26,478 bases of DNA from an uncultured Holdemanella sp. (GCF_934754935.1 NZ_CAKVJB010000032.1:1-26478); one strand, 5' to 3'; shown: positions 15,465 to 23,687, numbered from the stretch's first letter. A program made the numbers and translations. The notes: generated by a model from the sequence alone, not told the origin.

Positions 15465-17266
15465 TAGTCGTCATCCATACTTAAAACGGCCATGAAGGCT
15501 TCTTGAGGAATCTCTACCGATCCTACCATCTTCATACGTTTCTTTCCTTCTTTTTGTTTCTCCAACAATTTCTTTTTACGCGAAATATCTCCACCATAAC
15601 ATTTTGCCAATACGTTTTTACGCAATGCCTTAATGTTTGTACGCGCAATGATCTTACCTCCAATAGCAGCCTGCACTGGAATTTCAAATTGTTGTTTCGG
15701 AATCAAGTCTTTTAATTTTACAGCCATCGCATTTCCGCGGTTGTACGCAAAATCTCTAAAGACAATCGTAGATAAGGCATCGACAATTTGTCCATTTAAT
15801 AAGATATCCATCTTTACTAATGAACTTGTGCGATATCCACTAAATTCATAGTCAAAACTAGCATAGCCTTTTGTACAAGATTTCATCTTATCAAAGAAAT
15901 CATAAATGATTTCACTTAATGGCATTTGGTAGACCATCATCATACGAACATCATCTAACACTTGAAGATCTACATATTCTCCACGTTTTTTCTGACAAAG
16001 ATCCATCATTGGACCGACATATTCTTTTGGTACCATGATGTCACACTTCACATAAGGCTCTTCAATATGATCGATTTTTTGGGGTTCTGGTAAAGCCGAT
16101 GGGTTATCGATTTCTTCCATCGTGCCATCTGTTTTATAGACATGATAAATTACCGAAGGACTTGTGGCGATCAAGCTTAGATTGTATTCACGCTCTAAAC
16201 GCTCTTCAACAACGTCCATATGTAATAGGCCTAAAAATCCGCAACGGAATCCAAAGCCTAGAGCTTGTGAAGTTTCCGGTTCAAAATGTAGGGCTGCATC
16301 ATTTAATTTTAATTTTGATAAAGCTTCCTTTAAATCGTCATAACGCGCATTATCCACTGGATATAAACCACAATACACCATTGGATGCATTTCACGATAT
16401 CCGGATAATGGTTCGCTTGCAGGATTTGAAGCAATCGTGATCGTATCACCGACACGAACATCTTCAATATTTTTAATGGCAGCACTTACCCATCCTACAT
16501 CCCCACAGTTCAATTGGTCTTCTACAACTTCTTTTGGAGTACGAACACCGACTTCAGTCACTTCATATTCAGCATCGGTTGCCATAAAACGAATCTTATC
16601 CTTTGGTTTGATTGAACCATTCTTTACAGAAACAAACGCAATGATTCCACGATATGAATCGTAGAATGAGTCAAAGACTAAAGCTTGCGTAGGCGCATCT
16701 TTATCGCCTTTTGGACTTGGTAATTTATGCACGATTTCTTCTAATACTTTATCGACATTTAATCCAGATTTAGCACTGATTTCAACAGCTTCACTACAAT
16801 CCAAACCAATCAAGTCTTCAATTTCTTTTTTTACAACTTCTGGTTGTGCGCTTGGAAGATCTACCTTATTTAATACGGGTAAGATTTCCAAATCATTTTC
16901 AATGGCTAAATATACATTGGCTAAAGTTTGTGCCTGAACACCCTGTGCTGCATCTACAACTAGAATAGCTCCATCACATGCAGCTAAAGAACGAGACACT
17001 TCATATGTAAAGTCGACATGGCCTGGTGTATCAATTAAGTGGAATAAGTAATCTTGTCCATCTTTGGCATGATATACAAGCTGTACGGCATTTAATTTAA
17101 TAGTAATTCCACGCTCTCTTTCTAGATCCATTGAATCTAGAATCTGATCTTTCATTTCACGCTTTTCAACTGTATCCGTAAGTTCTAAGATACGATCGGC
17201 TAACGTACTTTTTCCGTGGTCGATATGTGCAATGATACAAAAATTTCGAATATTCTTTTGATCCAT
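15464..17266 (-). CDS. lepA: Elongation factor 4 (LepA)
   Basis: Translational GTPase that binds ribosomes and can back-translocate or aid 30S biogenesis. The 600-residue length is exact for the family. The G-domain motifs are AHIDHGKST, RERGITI, DTPGHVDF and NKVDLP. EF-G-like domains follow, and the LepA-specific C-terminus has FAYNRGNAMAVKLKDLIPKQQFEIPVQAAIGGKIIAR and KKRMK. GGGGGAA lies 4-5 nt before the ATG. It sits between fmt (10-nt gap) and hemW (1-nt overlap). Confidence 0.98.
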   Translation of the reverse strand: MDQKNIRNFCIIAHIDHGKSTLADRILELTDTVEKREMKDQILDSMDLERERGITIKLNAVQLVYHAKDGQDYLFHLIDTPGHVDFTYEVSRSLAACDGAILVVDAAQGVQAQTLANVYLAIENDLEILPVLNKVDLPSAQPEVVKKEIEDLIGLDCSEAVEISAKSGLNVDKVLEEIVHKLPSPKGDKDAPTQALVFDSFYDSYRGIIAFVSVKNGSIKPKDKIRFMATDAEYEVTEVGVRTPKEVVEDQLNCGDVGWVSAAIKNIEDVRVGDTITIASNPASEPLSGYREMHPMVYCGLYPVDNARYDDLKEALSKLKLNDAALHFEPETSQALGFGFRCGFLGLLHMDVVEERLEREYNLSLIATSPSVIYHVYKTDGTMEEIDNPSALPEPQKIDHIEEPYVKCDIMVPKEYVGPMMDLCQKKRGEYVDLQVLDDVRMMMVYQMPLSEIIYDFFDKMKSCTKGYASFDYEFSGYRTSSLVKMDILLNGQIVDALSTIVFRDFAYNRGNAMAVKLKDLIPKQQFEIPVQAAIGGKIIARTNIKALRKNVLAKCYGGDISRKKKLLEKQKEGKKRMKMVGSVEIPQEAFMAVLSMDDD

Positions 17267-17276
17267 AGACTTCCCC

Positions 17277-18206
17277 CTACTCTACAATATTTCCTACTAA
17301 GTTTCTTCCTTGTCCATTAAAGAAGCTCGCACAATCCATTAAAGGCTTTCCTTCCATTTGACAAGTTTCTATCACAAGTGTACCTGCATGAAGTCCAATA
17401 CCTAGTTTATTCTTGCCAATCTTGACAAGAAGACCAAATTCATTTTGTTCATTTAAATAACTTGCCTTTAAGATTTTAAATTTCTTCCCTTTTAATAACA
17501 CATACGCACCTGGTGCATCCGCAAAAGCACGAATTTGATTCAAGATATGTTCATCATCTTGATTTAAATCAATATGCTCTTCTTCTTTGGATAATACCGG
17601 TGAAAAGATAACCTTACTTTCATCTTGCTCTACATATACGGCATGGCCTGAACAAATTTCTTCAAAGTGAGCAAGCAATAGTTCACTAGCACAAATAGCC
17701 ATCTTATCAAATAAGGTTGTTGAATTATCTGTTGGTAAGATTTCAATTTCTTTTTGAGCTAGTACTGGACCTGCATCCATTTTTGGTGCCATTTTCATTA
17801 ATGACATACCACTCACTTTATCTCCATTCCAAATCGCTCTTTGAATAGGAGCTCCCCCTCTATATTTAGGAAGTAAAGAACCATGAAGATTGACACAACC
17901 ATATTTAGGAAGATCCAATACTTCCTTAGGTACGATTTGTCCATAAGCACAAGTCACAATTAAATCCGGTGCAAAATCAAGAATGGCTTGATAATCATTT
18001 CGAATCTTAACCGGCTGAAATACAGGAATATCATTTTCTAAAGCCACTTCTTTGACTTCAGAATAGACAAGCTGTTGTTTTCTACCCTTTTTCTTATCTG
18101 GCTGAGTTACCACTAAGCCTACATGTATATCGTTTTCTAACATCGTTTTTAGTACGACACTCGCAATTTTGGGTGTTCCCATAAAAATAATGCGTCTATT
18201 TTCCAT
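17277..18206 (-). CDS. fmt: Methionyl-tRNA formyltransferase
   Basis: Formylates the initiator Met-tRNA with 10-formyl-THF. The 309-residue product opens with RRIIFMGTPKIASVVL and has the catalytic block NLHGSLLPKYRGGAPIQRA and the Asp in KMDAGPV. I use ATG at 18204-18206, with GGAG 8 nt upstream; a GTG three codons before lies in the ribosome site. A TATAAT about 22 nt before the start codon, with only a weak -35, is its likely promoter. It heads the fmt-lepA-hemW run. Retention of fmt is relevant to translation of leaderless transcripts, which depend on fMet-tRNA. Confidence 0.95.
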   Translation of the reverse strand: MENRRIIFMGTPKIASVVLKTMLENDIHVGLVVTQPDKKKGRKQQLVYSEVKEVALENDIPVFQPVKIRNDYQAILDFAPDLIVTCAYGQIVPKEVLDLPKYGCVNLHGSLLPKYRGGAPIQRAIWNGDKVSGMSLMKMAPKMDAGPVLAQKEIEILPTDNSTTLFDKMAICASELLLAHFEEICSGHAVYVEQDESKVIFSPVLSKEEEHIDLNQDDEHILNQIRAFADAPGAYVLLKGKKFKILKASYLNEQNEFGLLVKIGKNKLGIGLHAGTLVIETCQMEGKPLMDCASFFNGQGRNLVGNIVE

Positions 18207-18256
18207 ATATATCACTCCAATACTAAAGTATTATAGCGTATTTTTTTGAAGTTGTG

Positions 18257-18285
18257 TTGCATTAAATCTAGAAATTTGCTATAAT
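18257..18285 (+). promoter_or_regulatory. rpsT promoter
   Basis: -35 TTGCAT (18257-18262), 17-nt spacer, -10 TATAAT (18280-18285), 33 nt before the ATG. Confidence 0.85.
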
Positions 18286-18318
18286 CCATTTGCAAATTTA
18301 TGTCAGGAGGTGCACTTC

Positions 18319-18582
18319 ATGCCACAGATTAAATCTCAAAAGAAACGTGTTAAAACAAATAACAAGGCTCACAAATTAGTCGTATCTAAAAAATCAGCAT
18401 TGAAATCAAGTATTAAAGCTGTATTAGCAGCTGTTGATGCTAAAGATAAAGAAGCTGCTGTAGCAGCTTACAACGACTGCAGTTCTAAATTAGACAAAGC
18501 CGTAGCTAAAGGTATTCACCACAAAAACTACGCTAGCCGTCAAAAAGCACGTTTAGCAAAAGCTATTAACGAAATCGCGTAA
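18319..18582 (+). CDS. rpsT: 30S ribosomal protein S20
   Basis: 16S rRNA-binding protein of the small subunit. The 87-residue product is very basic and rich in Lys and Ala (MPQIKSQKKRVKTNNKA at the start, KNYASRQKARLAKAI at the end). I begin at ATG 18319, with AGGAGG about 9 nt upstream; an in-frame GTG at 18310 overlaps that site. It is divergent from fmt and has its own promoter and terminator. Confidence 0.96.
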   Translation: MPQIKSQKKRVKTNNKAHKLVVSKKSALKSSIKAVLAAVDAKDKEAAVAAYNDCSSKLDKAVAKGIHHKNYASRQKARLAKAINEIA

Positions 18583-18592
18583 TGAAGGATTA

Positions 18593-18617
18593 AGAAGTCA
18601 TATGACTTCTTTTTTTA
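18593..18617 (+). terminator. Terminator of rpsT
   Basis: A perfect 18-nt palindrome (AGAAGTCAT/ATGACTTCT) followed by a T run, about 11 nt after the rpsT stop. Confidence 0.88.
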
Positions 18618-18734
18618 TACCCTATCGCGGTCCTTTTGTTTACAATCAAAATCTAACATTTTATAGATTACATAATAATAGAACATTAACCTTAACTTTT
18701 ATAATGACACTGTGTAGACGATGGATGTATTATT

Positions 18735-18753
18735 GTTTATGATTTATGTAAAC
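18735..18753 (+). promoter_or_regulatory. Palindrome before the relB ribosome site, possible antitoxin operator
   Basis: GTTTA and TAAAC arms flank TGATTTATG directly upstream of the CGGAGG ribosome site. Ribbon-helix-helix antitoxins usually bind palindromes near their own start, so this is a candidate operator. A TATAAT about 70 nt upstream of the start may be the promoter. Confidence 0.35.
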
Positions 18754-18766
18754 GGAGGTGTTTTAT

Positions 18767-19039
18767 ATGTCTACAACAAACTTAAACATTAGAATTGACA
18801 AATCTGTAAAAAATCAAGCTGAAGAAATTTTCAACGAACTTGGTTTCAATATGACTACTGCAATTAATATATTTTTAAGAACTACTATTAAAGAACATGG
18901 TATACCTTTCGAATTAAAATTGGATATACCCAACAAAACTACAATCGAAGCTATTGAGGAAGGAAGAAGAATGATGTCTGATTCAACAACACCGAAATAC
19001 TCCAGCATTGATGAGCTAAAAGCGGCATTAGATACATGA
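18767..19039 (+). CDS. relB: RelB/DinJ-family antitoxin (orphan)
   Basis: A 90-residue antitoxin. The N-terminal ribbon-helix-helix (TNLNIRIDKSVKNQAEEIFNELGFNMTTAINIFL) binds DNA, and the C-terminal tail (SIDELKAALDT) would wrap a RelE/YafQ-type toxin. ATG at 18767 follows CGGAGG; an upstream GTG adds three residues but lies in the ribosome site. The TGA overlaps a toxin start (ATGA) as in intact pairs, but the toxin frame stops after 19 codons. It stands alone on the plus strand between rpsT and a minus-strand ATPase relic. Confidence 0.88.
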   Translation: MSTTNLNIRIDKSVKNQAEEIFNELGFNMTTAINIFLRTTIKEHGIPFELKLDIPNKTTIEAIEEGRRMMSDSTTPKYSSIDELKAALDT

Positions 19040-19095
19040 AATATGGCATAGAATTAACAACTCGTAGGTACACATCCCGACTAATTTTAATATAA
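19036..19095 (+). pseudogene. Remnant of a RelE/YafQ-family toxin
   Basis: An ATG overlapping the relB stop opens a 19-codon frame reading MKYGIELTTRRYTSRLILI. Its start resembles typical YafQ/RelE N-termini (MKYxIxxTxxFKxD). No frame downstream continues a toxin-like sequence before a strong hairpin at 19138-19175. It is most simply a deleted toxin gene. Confidence 0.55.
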
Positions 19096-19137
19096 AACGC
19101 TATATACTCTATTTGTGTTCAGACGTAAATTAAAATC

Positions 19138-19175
19138 AAAAGGTGGAGTCTTTCTAATTGAAGATTCCACCTTTT
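19138..19175 (+). terminator. Strong hairpin terminator after relB
   Basis: A stem of about 15 bp (AAAAGGTGGA-GTCTT with AAGAT-TCCACCTTTT) ends in a T run. One position is a G-U pair in plus-strand RNA but A-C in minus-strand RNA, so it is better matched to plus-strand transcription of relB. It may also work on the minus strand. Confidence 0.7.
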
Positions 19176-19209
19176 CATAAATATTACTAAAAAAAAATCT
19201 GGTAAGTTT

Positions 19210-19339
19210 TTCTGTCGGTTGTCGACAATGATTAGACATGAGTATTTACCGTCACTCATCCGACTACAACTTTTCTCTCGGTTGTCGAGCATATAAATAG
19301 ACATGAGTGTTTACCGTCTCTCATCCGACCACAACTTTT
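19210..19339. repeat. Two tandem 63-65 nt structured direct repeats
   Basis: Copy 1 (19210-19274) and copy 2 (19275-19339) share CGGTTGTCGA, then TAGACATGAGT, then TTTACCGTC, then CTCATCCGAC and ACAACTTTT. They differ at scattered positions and by a 2-nt indel. The first hairpin is GTCG-GTTGT-CGAC in copy 1 and CTCG-GTTGT-CGAG in copy 2, a compensatory change. A second hairpin is ATGAGT/ACTCAT. CCGAC and ACAAC near the end can each pair with the opening GTCGG and GTTGT, giving alternative or pseudoknotted folds. The minus strand could be read as a short ORF, but its repeat structure argues for RNA or a protein-binding site. Family and transcribed strand are unknown. Confidence 0.6.
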
Positions 19340-19466
19340 AAAGATGCTTACCACATCTAAAGGTATTGCTACCTTCAAAAGGATTATACCAATTTTTATT
19401 TGAAATACAATCAAAGAGTTTTTTGTCCTATATATTAAAGTGTTTCACAAAGCATTAGATGAATAA
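19340..19466. other. Intergenic segment without recognised gene
   Basis: About 125 AT-rich bases between the repeat pair and the ATPase relic. It holds a small AAGGTA/TACCTT hairpin near 19355-19371 and nothing else I can support. Confidence 0.4.
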
Positions 19467-20310
19467 TTAGGACCTTTTTAAATCAACCAACGATTCAATT
19501 AGCCTTGGTTCAGAAACAGCTCCAAGTATCCCCTTTTGATATAATTCCATGACATTATCGATGTTATCAAGTGAATATACATACACATTTTCGTTTTTTC
19601 TATGAATAAACCAATACTCATTACAATTTGATATGGATGTATTGTAAGCTACAAATATCAATTGAGAAGAAGTCGACATCTCAAGCATCTTATTTACAAC
19701 TCCAGAATCTAGGCCATCATCCAAGTAATCAACGATTAGAATTCTCTGTGGTTCAATATGTTTTAAAAGATTGATTAACTTTTCTACACCTGATAATACA
19801 TTCCATTGATTTGTACTTATAATATCAATCGTATTTGCAAAACTTACAAAGATTTCTTTTATATTTTTCATGTATTCCGTATTCATTACATAAAAAAGAA
19901 CATTGTCACGAGCCATATAAGACATAAATTTCTTTGTCTGTTCATCTTTACAATCAAATATTTGATTCAACAAATCTCTTTTGTATAAGATATCCCCCTT
20001 ACTTCTTAAACACTCATATACAAATCGATTTACCTTTGTATCATACTTTATATCATACGAATATTCTTTTTTCTCATATTCAAATGTAAAACCCAATTCA
20101 CATACAGAATCATTTGAAAAATTAATTTGATTTAAGCTCAACCTTTTGATTCAACAATATATCTTTCATTGCCTGAATACCTTTGATCAAACATGATTTA
20201 CCTGCATTATTCGGCCCATATATTGCCGTTGTCTTATTAAGTGGATCCAAAGTAAACACAATTTGATTTTTAAACACAAAAAAATTCTTAACCCTTACTT
20301 CTAGAAACAT
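19467..20310 (-). pseudogene. Frameshifted AAA (AAA_15/abortive-infection-like) ATPase
   Basis: Two minus-strand frames make one disrupted gene. The first (20122-20310, 62 residues) starts with a good AAAAGGAG site and reads MFLEVRVKNFFVFKNQIVF, with Walker A GPNNAGKS, the N-terminus of AAA_15/AAA_21 ATPases. It stops at a TAA. The second (19467-20141) continues in the +1 frame from the overlap at 20122-20155 with FTFEYEKKEYSYDIKYD and later a Walker B-like ILIVDYLDDGL and QLIFVAYNTS (TTHNT in intact relatives). A single extra base, perhaps in CAAAAGG, would explain the break. The sum (about 285 residues) is short for the family (around 400), and the Walker B acidic pair is altered, so decay is likely. 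A sequencing error is the alternative for the frameshift. Confidence 0.75.
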
Positions 20311-20368
20311 AATTCTTCTCCTTTTTCTTTTTATTAAACCACCTTAATCGACACTATGAATGTCTAAA

Positions 20369-20400
20369 AGAAAAAAAACGAACAAGGTTATCCCTTGTTC
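20369..20400 (-). terminator. Terminator of holA
   Basis: On the minus strand GAACAAGG pairs with CCTTGTTC, loop GATAA, then G and eight T. The holA stop codon lies in the loop. Confidence 0.88.
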
Positions 20401-21329
20401 ATCATTAAGTTTAGACAGAAATATTCAAAACCGTCATCTTTATCAATCTTACCCATTTTCATTTGTTGATCAAAATCAGCTAGTAGTGATAAATTATAAA
20501 GTAAGGTTTCACTTGAAAACCGCATTGCCTTCTGCATATTAAGTTTTACTCGGTATGAATTGGCCTTTAACTCTTGGGCAATTGTTGCCTGTGCCTTTCC
20601 TTCATCCATTAATACGCGTACTTGAAATAGAAAACGAATTTGACTAGCTAGTAGTGCAACAATGGCAACTGGCTGCATATTCAACTTTCTAAAGTTACGA
20701 TAGTAAGCTAATAATAAGATTCCATTTTGGCTAAAGAAGGCATCCACCATTTTAAAGATGTCATTCATAGGTTCTATGACAAGTAAGTTTTGTACATCTT
20801 CAAGCGTAGGATTTTTTGAATAGATTGAAATCTTTTCAATTTCATTTTGAATGCACATAGGATCAAGTCCCATTCTAGATGTCATCCAATCTAATGTTTT
20901 AAAATCCACCTTTACGCCAAATTCTTTCAATTTATCTTGTACATAGAATTTTTGTGACTTGTCATCCAAAGCTAAACAAGAATATAAAGTCGCACAATTA
21001 CTGATTTCTTTGACCTTTTTCTTTCTCGTATCCAATTTATCACTTGGACAAATTAGAACTAAAATCATATCCGTATCTTTTCTTAAAAGAAAAGGATCTA
21101 CCTCATAATCTGTTGTATTCTTACTCGATAAGAAGGTGCAATTATTGACAATGATCATCTTGTCATCATCAAAGATCGAATAGGCATCTAGATCTTGTAA
21201 GACATTTGAAATCTCATCCGTTTGTGCATCATATACATTCACATTTTCTTGAATATGATGTCTTTTTTTAATGGCCTCTAACTTCATAGAAACCATGCTT
21301 TTGTCTTTTCCATATAAAATATAAATCAT
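20388..21329 (-). CDS. holA: DNA polymerase III delta subunit
   Basis: Clamp-loader subunit that opens the beta clamp. The product has 313 residues from ATG 21327-21329 (MIYILYGKDKSMVSMKLEAI). It follows the delta pattern: N-terminal AAA-like domain with DPFLLRK and the LILVCPSDKLDTRKKK-type segment, central DWMTSRMGLDPMCIQNEIEKI, and C-terminal helices LLAYYRNFRKL and SQIRFLFQ. The ATG overlaps the comEC stop (ATGA). A TGGTATAAT extended -10 ends 6 nt before the ATG, so an internal promoter could yield a leaderless transcript besides comEC read-through. AAGG is only 2 nt from the ATG. The longer upstream frame lies within comEC and is not used. Confidence 0.92.
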   Translation of the reverse strand: MIYILYGKDKSMVSMKLEAIKKRHHIQENVNVYDAQTDEISNVLQDLDAYSIFDDDKMIIVNNCTFLSSKNTTDYEVDPFLLRKDTDMILVLICPSDKLDTRKKKVKEISNCATLYSCLALDDKSQKFYVQDKLKEFGVKVDFKTLDWMTSRMGLDPMCIQNEIEKISIYSKNPTLEDVQNLLVIEPMNDIFKMVDAFFSQNGILLLAYYRNFRKLNMQPVAIVALLASQIRFLFQVRVLMDEGKAQATIAQELKANSYRVKLNMQKAMRFSSETLLYNLSLLADFDQQMKMGKIDKDDGFEYFCLNLMMNKG

Positions 21330-23179
21330 GACCTTATTATACCAAACAATCCATCGTTTGTGACAATAAAAGAAAAGTGATGCCAAGAATAAATCGCAAT
21401 ACTGCCACTATTATTTGTACAAAACGTATTTATATTCAATTTGTCTAATGTCTTTAGTGTTTCAACACTTGGGTGATTATACTTATTCTTATAGCCTGCA
21501 CTAATTACTGCAAGCTTACAATCTAAAGAATCTAGAAAAGCTGCATCTGAACTTGTATTTGAACCATGATGGCCTACCTTGATCACATCCGCTTTTAAAT
21601 CATAAGTATCCATCAATTGTTTTTCGATTTGTTTACTCGCATCCCCCATAAAAAGATACTTTAGATGATCATAAGTAAAATAACAAATTATACTCGAATC
21701 ATTTTCATCTTTGAATTCTCTTTGATCCAAAAGTAAATAGAATGGATACTCAACATTCACCTTTTCTTTTGAATCCCTAATGACTTGTTTAATTTCAATC
21801 CTATCCTTTAAGCTTTCATATCCACCACTATGATCAAAATCATCATGAGTGAGTATAAGTGTATCAATTGTATGAATATTCTTATTTTCTAAAAAAGGCA
21901 TAATGATACGTTCTACATTATCTCGATATAGATTTTGCCCACAATCAATCATCACAACACTTTTATAAAATGGTTCTACGATAATACTACAATCGCCTTG
22001 ACCAATATTTAATGTATAAACTTGAAAGAATGGGTTACAAAAAACTTCTAGAAATGGAATAAGAAAAATTATTAAATATTTCCATTGAAAATGTTTTAGA
22101 CATTGGATATACACAACAATAAAGACAAGTATAAATACATATTGAGGAGCATAATGTATGGTTAGAGATGGAATTGTAAGTGGCTTAAGATCCGAAATGA
22201 ATATTCCTACTAAGAATATAAGTCCATAGAATTTTCTCATTAGATTAAACAACAATAATGAAACTACATCAACTTTCTTAAAGTAAATAAATAGAATACT
22301 GACTAAAACCATCTTTTGTACGATCCACTTATGTTCTGTACAAAAATAAGATACGAGCTGTAAAAGAATAGGCAGCACAAACGATATGGAGAGCACTTGG
22401 GTTGGATACAGGATTGAAAAGAATAGAATGGTAAATCCAATTTGATCGGATTTAGATTGAAAGAGCAAATAAGCCAATTGATACAGAATAAATCTTGTCA
22501 ATGAAAGTGTAAACACAAAGAAATTACCAAAGACTATACTCACAATCAACAAACCTTTTCGAATTTTTTGTTCATCATATTTTCTTTTTAATAGATTAAA
22601 CACAATAAAATAAGCGCTGATATATCCATAGCCTAGCATAGTATAAATTTCATCAATTGTATCTTCATGAATTCCATAATATAAAGACAATAATACTTTT
22701 GAATTCTTCTGATTCGATAAGAAAGTATATAACTTCGATTTTAAAGAATGCGATTTCTTTAGAAGTCTTACATTTCTTGTTTTATAAAATATGTTTTTCG
22801 AAGCATTGTACTTTGTGAAACTAAACAAAGTAAAATTATCATCCGTATGTATGGGTTCTAAAGAATCAACTTGAATTTGATCTTTAAAATTCAAATCCAA
22901 ATCACTCTGTACAAGGACTCTTGATCCATGATTTTCAGCTACATAATAACTCTGTTTGATTTCTGTTACAGTATAGATTCCTTTTTCAGCTTCTTTACAA
23001 GGCTTAACTAGAAATAGAGATAAAACAGATAGTCCAATAAAAAATATAAGAACTCTTTTTGAATGAAATCTTTCATTTAGATACAATAAGAAACAAAAAC
23101 TAAAACATAATATACAAAGTGAAGATTTTAGAATGATACAGGCTAAAAAGCCAAGACTTACAATCAACATCATAGGCAA
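21326..23179 (-). CDS. comEC: ComEC/Rec2-family DNA uptake channel (short, divergent)
   Basis: Membrane protein that passes single-stranded transforming DNA into the cytoplasm. The 617-residue product has N-terminal membrane helices, an OB-like segment (YTVTEIKQSYYVAENHGSRVLV), a multi-helix Competence domain and a C-terminal metallo-beta-lactamase domain (VYTLNIGQGDCSII, LTHDDFDHSGG, GHHGSNTSS). It is shorter than Bacillus ComEC (about 770). The usual Competence-domain core resembling HLLAISGLH is not recognisable; the equivalent spot reads YGYISAYFIVFNLL. The start is uncertain: TTG at 23179 has AAGGA 6 nt upstream, and ATG a few bases later overlaps the comEA stop. It is coupled to comEA before and holA after. 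Confidence 0.85.
   Translation of the reverse strand: MPMMLIVSLGFLACIILKSSLCILCFSFCFLLYLNERFHSKRVLIFFIGLSVLSLFLVKPCKEAEKGIYTVTEIKQSYYVAENHGSRVLVQSDLDLNFKDQIQVDSLEPIHTDDNFTLFSFTKYNASKNIFYKTRNVRLLKKSHSLKSKLYTFLSNQKNSKVLLSLYYGIHEDTIDEIYTMLGYGYISAYFIVFNLLKRKYDEQKIRKGLLIVSIVFGNFFVFTLSLTRFILYQLAYLLFQSKSDQIGFTILFFSILYPTQVLSISFVLPILLQLVSYFCTEHKWIVQKMVLVSILFIYFKKVDVVSLLLFNLMRKFYGLIFLVGIFISDLKPLTIPSLTIHYAPQYVFILVFIVVYIQCLKHFQWKYLIIFLIPFLEVFCNPFFQVYTLNIGQGDCSIIVEPFYKSVVMIDCGQNLYRDNVERIIMPFLENKNIHTIDTLILTHDDFDHSGGYESLKDRIEIKQVIRDSKEKVNVEYPFYLLLDQREFKDENDSSIICYFTYDHLKYLFMGDASKQIEKQLMDTYDLKADVIKVGHHGSNTSSDAAFLDSLDCKLAVISAGYKNKYNHPSVETLKTLDKLNINTFCTNNSGSIAIYSWHHFSFIVTNDGLFGIIRS
21336..21344 (-). promoter_or_regulatory. 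Candidate extended -10 promoter at the holA start
   Basis: On the minus strand TGGTATAAT lies at the end of comEC. The A of the holA ATG is the seventh base after the -10. A TTGTCA sits 19 nt upstream of the -10, which is a long spacing. Confidence 0.45.
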
Positions 23180-23646
23180 ATCTTATCCTTGATCTTATTA
23201 AATAAGGCTTCACCAATGCCTTTTACATCTTTGATTTGTTCTAAAATCTGAAATGTATTTTCTTGTCGATAGTCTATGATTCTTTGCGCAATGCTAGGAC
23301 CGATGCCAGGCAGTGTTTGAAGTTCTTCTTTTGTCGCACTATTTATAGATATGAGCTTGATTTCTTTGACTTCTGGAATCACTACCACATCTTTATCTTG
23401 AAGAATATGAGTAAAACTAATGCGTGAAGTGTCCGCATTTTCTAATAAAGGTCCACTTGTCTTGATCAAAGTTGAAATAGAGCTGTTTCGCTTGAGTGTA
23501 TAGACACCTGGATTTGAAATGGCACCTTTGATTTCGACTTCCATCAATGTGGGTTTCGCATCTTGTAAAGTAATAGGTGTATAGCGGTTAAAGCATGTAA
23601 AGACAAAGAAAATAAGGACACAAAAAAAGAGAAGAGTTCGTTTCAT
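23170..23646 (-). CDS. comEA: Competence DNA receptor ComEA
   Basis: Membrane-anchored double-stranded DNA receptor for transformation. The 158-residue protein has an N-terminal membrane anchor (LLFFCVLIFFVFTCF), a SLBB-like region (VEIKGAISNPGVYTL) and a C-terminal helix-hairpin-helix (INSATKEELQTLPGIGPSIAQRII). ATG at 23644-23646 follows AAGGG; a GTG three codons before overlaps it. It is followed by comEC. Other competence genes are not in the window. Confidence 0.93.
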   Translation of the reverse strand: MKRTLLFFCVLIFFVFTCFNRYTPITLQDAKPTLMEVEIKGAISNPGVYTLKRNSSISTLIKTSGPLLENADTSRISFTHILQDKDVVVIPEVKEIKLISINSATKEELQTLPGIGPSIAQRIIDYRQENTFQILEQIKDVKGIGEALFNKIKDKICL

Positions 23647-23687
23647 AAATATCACCCTTCTCTTATACGTTATTTTTTGATGTTTTT

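Noticed and set aside
19119..19304. Minus-strand ORF of 61 codons across the tandem repeats
   Set aside because: The sequence is explained by the direct repeats and hairpins, and the changes between copies preserve RNA pairing rather than a protein.
19210..19339. CRISPR array
   Set aside because: Only two long copies, directly adjacent with no spacers, and no cas genes nearby.
19340..19466. Attachment site or insertion-sequence end
   Set aside because: No matching terminal inverted repeats or target duplications were found by eye, and no transposase is present.
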